From: a virus
IMG/VR virus record: IMGVR_UViG_3300025669_000174
Location: 1 to 25,833 of that record
DNA: 25,833 nt
Direction: 5' to 3' (one strand)
Shown one piece after another: positions 21,861 to 25,833 of this stretch (position 1 is its first letter; the number at the start of each line of letters is the position of its first letter). The position numbers were made by a program, and so were the translations under genes. The notes under the pieces were generated by a model. That model did not search any database. It was not told the DNA's origin and saw only the letters and a list, made by a program, of their open reading frames with translations.

Positions 21861-23618
21861 ATGCCAACAATAGCCACAGAAGAAAATCCACTAGACAATC
21901 ACTTACGAATTTTCGATCTCGGTTATGATAAAGGATTATATAGAGTAATAGTCGAAGGAGAAGAGGGTGACGGTAAAACTTTGTTTACATCAAAGTCTCA
22001 TTTTAACTTTGTACCACAACTAGGTGGTGAAACAACTCCTTCTATTGGCAGTACGAGTCAAGGTGGTGGAGAAGCTGGTGGCGGTACACAAATCTTTACT
22101 GGTGAACTTGTCGGTGGCCAATTACACGTTCCATCTAAAAATGGTGAAGCAAACTCATTCCACGTTAGTCAATCAGGTAGTGCATATTGGGGAGCTGAAT
22201 TTAGTGACATACTTTCAAGTGAGGATAATGCAAACGCTTATATTCTAAAAACGGGTGTAGTTAAATTTATATCTGGTACGATTGCCGGGTTCACACTAGC
22301 GTCATCTACAATGACAGCAACTAATTTCATATTAGATGCTACAAACCAGAAAATCGTCCTAGGAACAGGAAATGACATATTTACGGCAGATGCATCAGAT
22401 GCGACGTATAGACTCGCCATAGGGCATGCTACGTACGCCTCAGCGCCTTTTAGAGTAGGTAAGGATGGTACATTCACTGCTACATCAGCAACAATCACCG
22501 GATCTATCACAGCTGACTCAGGGAATATAGCTAACTGGTTTATTAACACCAATACACTATCAAGTGGAGCAGATGAAAGCACATCAAATGTTTTAATAGA
22601 TTCAGCAAACAATTTAATACGACTAGGACCAACATCAGGAGACTATATAACAATAGATGGAGAGAATCAAAGAATAAGAACTTCTAACTACGCTTCTGGT
22701 ATAACAGGCGCAGGATTTAATATAGAACCATCATTCGCAGAGTTTGGAGACATAAGAGCTAGAGGTAAATTTACAACAGCAGTATTTGAATCTGGGACAA
22801 TATCATCTATAGCTGGGTTCATGCTTATGACAAAGGGTGCGGATGTATTGGATGCAGACATGACAGCTCTTGACGCTTCTACAATGAATATCCCTACTGG
22901 TATTTATGCGGTGGTTGGTGATATTTTAAGATTAAAAGACGGGATAAACGATGAGTGGATTGAAGTAACCAACACGGATAGTGCGCCAACATATACTGTT
23001 ACAAGAGATAAGTCTGGAAATTATAGTGCTAATAATAACCCTACGTGGAAAAAAGGAACTGCTGTAGTGAATTATGGAGGTGCGATTTCTGGAGATGGAG
23101 GTATTTTAATGAGTTCTTATCTTGGACCAGAAATAAATATCTTTACCCACACAGGTACACCATGGGTTGGAAGTGCAGTCACAGAACACGTGAGATTGGG
23201 TGACTTAGGTGGGTTTGCTTCTTTAGATGAAATACCGTCTAACGTATATGGTATAGCGATTGGCGATAGTAGTGATTATCTTTATTCATATCACGATGGT
23301 ACAAATGTAGTATTTAAGTTGGGTCTTACATCTGCTGGGAGTAATGCAAAGATAGATGTTGGGATTGATGGATATTTACAAAATGGACAGACTGCTTATA
23401 ATACTGGCACTGGTTGGTGGTTAGGAAATAGTGGTGGAGCATACAAAGCAAGTATAGGAGACTCGTCTCAATTTTTAACATACGCATCAGGGGTATTGTC
23501 ATACAAAGGAGCAATTACCGCAGCATACCCAATCACACTTAAATCATACACAACAGCTAATTTACCAGACCCTATAGTCGACACGGGTTATAATAATCCA
23601 ACAGCAACAGCAAGCTAA
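21861..23618 (+). CDS. Tail fibre-like protein
   Basis: A 585-residue protein with a short N-terminal region (MPTIATEENPLDNHLRIFDL) suited to attachment, a Gly-rich linker (GGGEAGGGTQIF) and a long repetitive beta region with fibre-like motifs (GTIAGFTLASSTMTATNFIL, ITGSITADSGNIANWFI, TISSIAGFMLMTKGADVLDA). The repeated GxIxxF/W-type turns indicate a trimeric beta-helical shaft. The C-terminus (YTTANLPDPIVDTGYNNPTATAS) may be the tip. It probably helps recognise the host. Fibre type is clear, receptor role is inference. Confidence 0.65.
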   Translation: MPTIATEENPLDNHLRIFDLGYDKGLYRVIVEGEEGDGKTLFTSKSHFNFVPQLGGETTPSIGSTSQGGGEAGGGTQIFTGELVGGQLHVPSKNGEANSFHVSQSGSAYWGAEFSDILSSEDNANAYILKTGVVKFISGTIAGFTLASSTMTATNFILDATNQKIVLGTGNDIFTADASDATYRLAIGHATYASAPFRVGKDGTFTATSATITGSITADSGNIANWFINTNTLSSGADESTSNVLIDSANNLIRLGPTSGDYITIDGENQRIRTSNYASGITGAGFNIEPSFAEFGDIRARGKFTTAVFESGTISSIAGFMLMTKGADVLDADMTALDASTMNIPTGIYAVVGDILRLKDGINDEWIEVTNTDSAPTYTVTRDKSGNYSANNNPTWKKGTAVVNYGGAISGDGGILMSSYLGPEINIFTHTGTPWVGSAVTEHVRLGDLGGFASLDEIPSNVYGIAIGDSSDYLYSYHDGTNVVFKLGLTSAGSNAKIDVGIDGYLQNGQTAYNTGTGWWLGNSGGAYKASIGDSSQFLTYASGVLSYKGAITAAYPITLKSYTTANLPDPIVDTGYNNPTATAS

Positions 23619-23619
23619 T

Positions 23620-25833
23620 ATGGCACAGACAACATTTAACGTACAAGATAATACATATAACTCTATTGGGTATAATGGGGCAGCAACTTGGAATGAAGTA
23701 CACGATGCTGTAAGTGGTGGTGTTACAGCAAATTTTTATACCACAAGTGCTGATGATTCAGGAATCGGATATTCTATATATCGTTGTTTTCTTGTGTTTG
23801 ATACATCGTCAATCCCAGATACAGATGTAGTTTCATCAGCAGAATTGAAAATAAATGTAGCTAGTATTGATCCATTACTATATGGTCATTCTGGCACAAG
23901 AACAATAGGAGTAGTTCAGACAACACAAGCATCAACATCTACATTATCAAATTCTGAGTTTGATTTATGTGGTTCAGTTGATAGTCCAACTGAGGGGGCA
24001 ACTCGTATTGCAGTGACATCAACTGGGGTGAAAACATTAACCCTTAATTCAGCTGGTCGTGGATTTATTTCTAAAACTGGTTCTACGAAATTAGGAGTTA
24101 GGGCTTTTCAAGATTTAGATGATTCAACTCCAACAGACGGTAGTAATGAATTTGATATATCACTAAATCCTACAAGCACACAACTCGTAGTAAATCATTG
24201 GGGATTAGATAGATATTGGGTAGGTGGCACAGGGAACTGGAACGATACAGCAAATTGGTCAGATACATCTGGTGGAACAGGTGGCGCACCAGTACCAACA
24301 TCATCTAACGATGTATACTTTGATGCAAATTCTTTTGATGGAGCAGGACAAATAGTAACAGTAGACGCTACATCATATGCGGATACACTAGATTGGACAG
24401 GAGCAACAAATAGTCCAACGCTCACTGGTTCGAATAAACTTTATGTTTATGAAGATTTTACTACAATAGCAGCAATGACATGGGAGCTTTCTGAGCAGCT
24501 TAATCTCGAATCACAAACTGGAGCAACAATTACAACAAATGGATTAGAGCTTACAAATACACATGTTGTTATTAACAGAAGCACACAAACCTTCACACTA
24601 GCAGACGCACTCACATGCAATAGGATGTCAGTAGTTAGAGGAAAATTTGATACAGCTGATTTTGCTCTTACAACAGCAAGTACATTCCAGTCAGCATATA
24701 CAACAACAAGAGAAATAGACTTTGGTGCATCAACAGTTACAGTTGGTGGACAATTTAATACATCTATTACAACAGGTCTAACCATGACTGAAGGAACATC
24801 AACCATAGTAATGACTGGTGATGATGTTTACTTTGATGGTGGTGGAGAAACATTTAATGATGTTACGCTTTCAGGTGACAATATAGAAATAAGAAGTTCA
24901 AATACATTTGCAGATTTAACACTTACAGCAAATAAGCAAACTAATCTTACTGCAGGAACTACACAAACAGTTACAAGTCTTACTGCGACTGGTTCTGCTG
25001 GTAATTTAATCACTGTCCACTCTACTGTCGCAGATACAGCAGCTACTCTTTCTGATGCAGGAGCTAATACATGCGACTTCCTTTCACTTAAAGACATCAC
25101 CGCAGCAGGTGGTGGTGTATGGACTGCTGGCGATAACTCAGTAGATGAAGGTGGAAATACTGGATGGGTAAACGCATGGACAAACCCAGCAAACGCCTAT
25201 ACTTCAAATGATACTTATGCAACTCATACCGCACCAAACGGTAATATTTATGTAAAACTATCTAAAGACGGAGGAACAACGTGGGAAGAAACAATTTCAG
25301 TAACACATACGGGAGCTGAGGCTGAGAAAACATTTGGAGATGGTACAACTGAATTGTGGTCAACAACTTGGGTTGGTAGTGATGTTCATGACGCTAATTT
25401 TAGACTAAGACTTTATGCTGGTTCAGCAACCTCATTTAATTGGGTAGATTTTTATGACTTTGCTTTTGATGGAGAAATCGCTGTTGGAAAAGTAATCACT
25501 GGAATTGAAGTAATATCAGAAGCTAAATGGGATGGAACAACAACATCCTTAGACCACGTTAAAGTTCGTGTTTATTCTGGAGATTCTCCACTTGAAATTG
25601 AAGAGGGGTCTATTACTTACGATTCAACAAAAGATAAGCCAGTCTATTACGAAGGAGCATCAGCATCATGGAAAGAAGTTATCACAGAAGATGATTTAGC
25701 AACAAGTTCAGTAAAAGGAATAGCAAGCTTTGATGAAGATTCATTTACTGTAACAAGTGGAGATGTTAAACCACAGTTTATAGGCTTCAGAGCATACCTT
25801 TCGAGTAATACTTCTTACGGAGATAGTTCAACA
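23620..25833 (+). CDS. Large beta-rich structural protein (partial, runs off right edge)
   Basis: An uninterrupted frame starts at ATG 23620, one base after the previous stop, and is open for 738 codons to the window edge. The N-terminal ~190 residues look like a carbohydrate-binding-like beta domain (YRCFLVFDTSSIPDTDVVSSAEL). Residues 199-207 begin YWVGGTGNW, with NWNDTANWSDTSGG and VYFDANSFDGAG after it. This signature is seen in repetitive surface and phage virion proteins. Long Thr-rich beta repeats follow (AATLSDAGANTCDFLSL, TAGDNSVDEGGNTGW). It is probably a second, larger fibre or adhesin. The C-terminus is not in the window. Confidence 0.8.
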   Translation, partial: MAQTTFNVQDNTYNSIGYNGAATWNEVHDAVSGGVTANFYTTSADDSGIGYSIYRCFLVFDTSSIPDTDVVSSAELKINVASIDPLLYGHSGTRTIGVVQTTQASTSTLSNSEFDLCGSVDSPTEGATRIAVTSTGVKTLTLNSAGRGFISKTGSTKLGVRAFQDLDDSTPTDGSNEFDISLNPTSTQLVVNHWGLDRYWVGGTGNWNDTANWSDTSGGTGGAPVPTSSNDVYFDANSFDGAGQIVTVDATSYADTLDWTGATNSPTLTGSNKLYVYEDFTTIAAMTWELSEQLNLESQTGATITTNGLELTNTHVVINRSTQTFTLADALTCNRMSVVRGKFDTADFALTTASTFQSAYTTTREIDFGASTVTVGGQFNTSITTGLTMTEGTSTIVMTGDDVYFDGGGETFNDVTLSGDNIEIRSSNTFADLTLTANKQTNLTAGTTQTVTSLTATGSAGNLITVHSTVADTAATLSDAGANTCDFLSLKDITAAGGGVWTAGDNSVDEGGNTGWVNAWTNPANAYTSNDTYATHTAPNGNIYVKLSKDGGTTWEETISVTHTGAEAEKTFGDGTTELWSTTWVGSDVHDANFRLRLYAGSATSFNWVDFYDFAFDGEIAVGKVITGIEVISEAKWDGTTTSLDHVKVRVYSGDSPLEIEEGSITYDSTKDKPVYYEGASASWKEVITEDDLATSSVKGIASFDEDSFTVTSGDVKPQFIGFRAYLSSNTSYGDSST

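Noticed and set aside
14440-25833. Diversity-generating retroelement acting on the fibre genes
   Set aside because: No reverse transcriptase gene and no adenine-mutated template/variable repeat pair were seen in the window.

Overview
The window is part of the genome of a tailed double-stranded DNA bacteriophage, AT-rich and with very small gaps between genes. The evidence is an ordered late module on the plus strand: small-terminase-like protein, large terminase, portal, scaffold, decoration-like protein, major capsid protein, adaptor-like and nozzle-like tail proteins, and fibres. No sheath, tape-measure or tail-tube gene is visible, and an adaptor/nozzle pair follows the head genes, so a podovirus-like virion is likely. 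The host cannot be named. Promoters look like ordinary sigma70 sites, but most genes lack a Shine-Dalgarno sequence.

Layout. Positions 1-3774 hold a leftward operon of small, probably early, genes: zinc ribbons, a PD-(D/E)XK nuclease, a membrane-anchored 3D-domain protein, small membrane proteins and a ribbon-helix-helix protein. It is driven by a clear promoter at 3805-3833. Positions 3775-4288 form a divergent control region with a phased TTCNNGAA array, a TAACT array, a 21-bp inverted repeat and a rightward extended -10 promoter. Positions 4289-6281 hold small rightward genes, a KhpA-like KH protein, a tRNA-Thr, and the small-terminase-like and acidic proteins. Positions 6288-15435 carry packaging and head genes. 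Positions 15607-25833 carry fibre and tail genes, and the last gene runs off the window.

The most striking content is selfish DNA placed in essential late genes. The large terminase carries a 365-residue intein exactly between Lys and Ser of its Walker A motif. That intein lacks an N-terminal nucleophile and instead has the Trp/Cys/Thr set of class 3 inteins. A fibre-like gene downstream of the capsid gene is split by a 1229-nt group I intron, for which P1, P3-P10 and both splice sites can be drawn from the sequence. That intron holds two endonuclease genes of different families (LAGLIDADG and HNH). Each has its own sigma70-type promoter placed so close that the transcripts would be nearly leaderless.

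Other points of interest are a switch-like or pseudoknotted RNA in the leader of the scaffold gene, a structured segment at 4474-4577, a tRNA overlapping the end of the KH gene, a small gene split by a frameshift, and a 26-bp direct repeat read in different frames in two neighbouring genes. All assignments come from reading the sequence; no database search was run.
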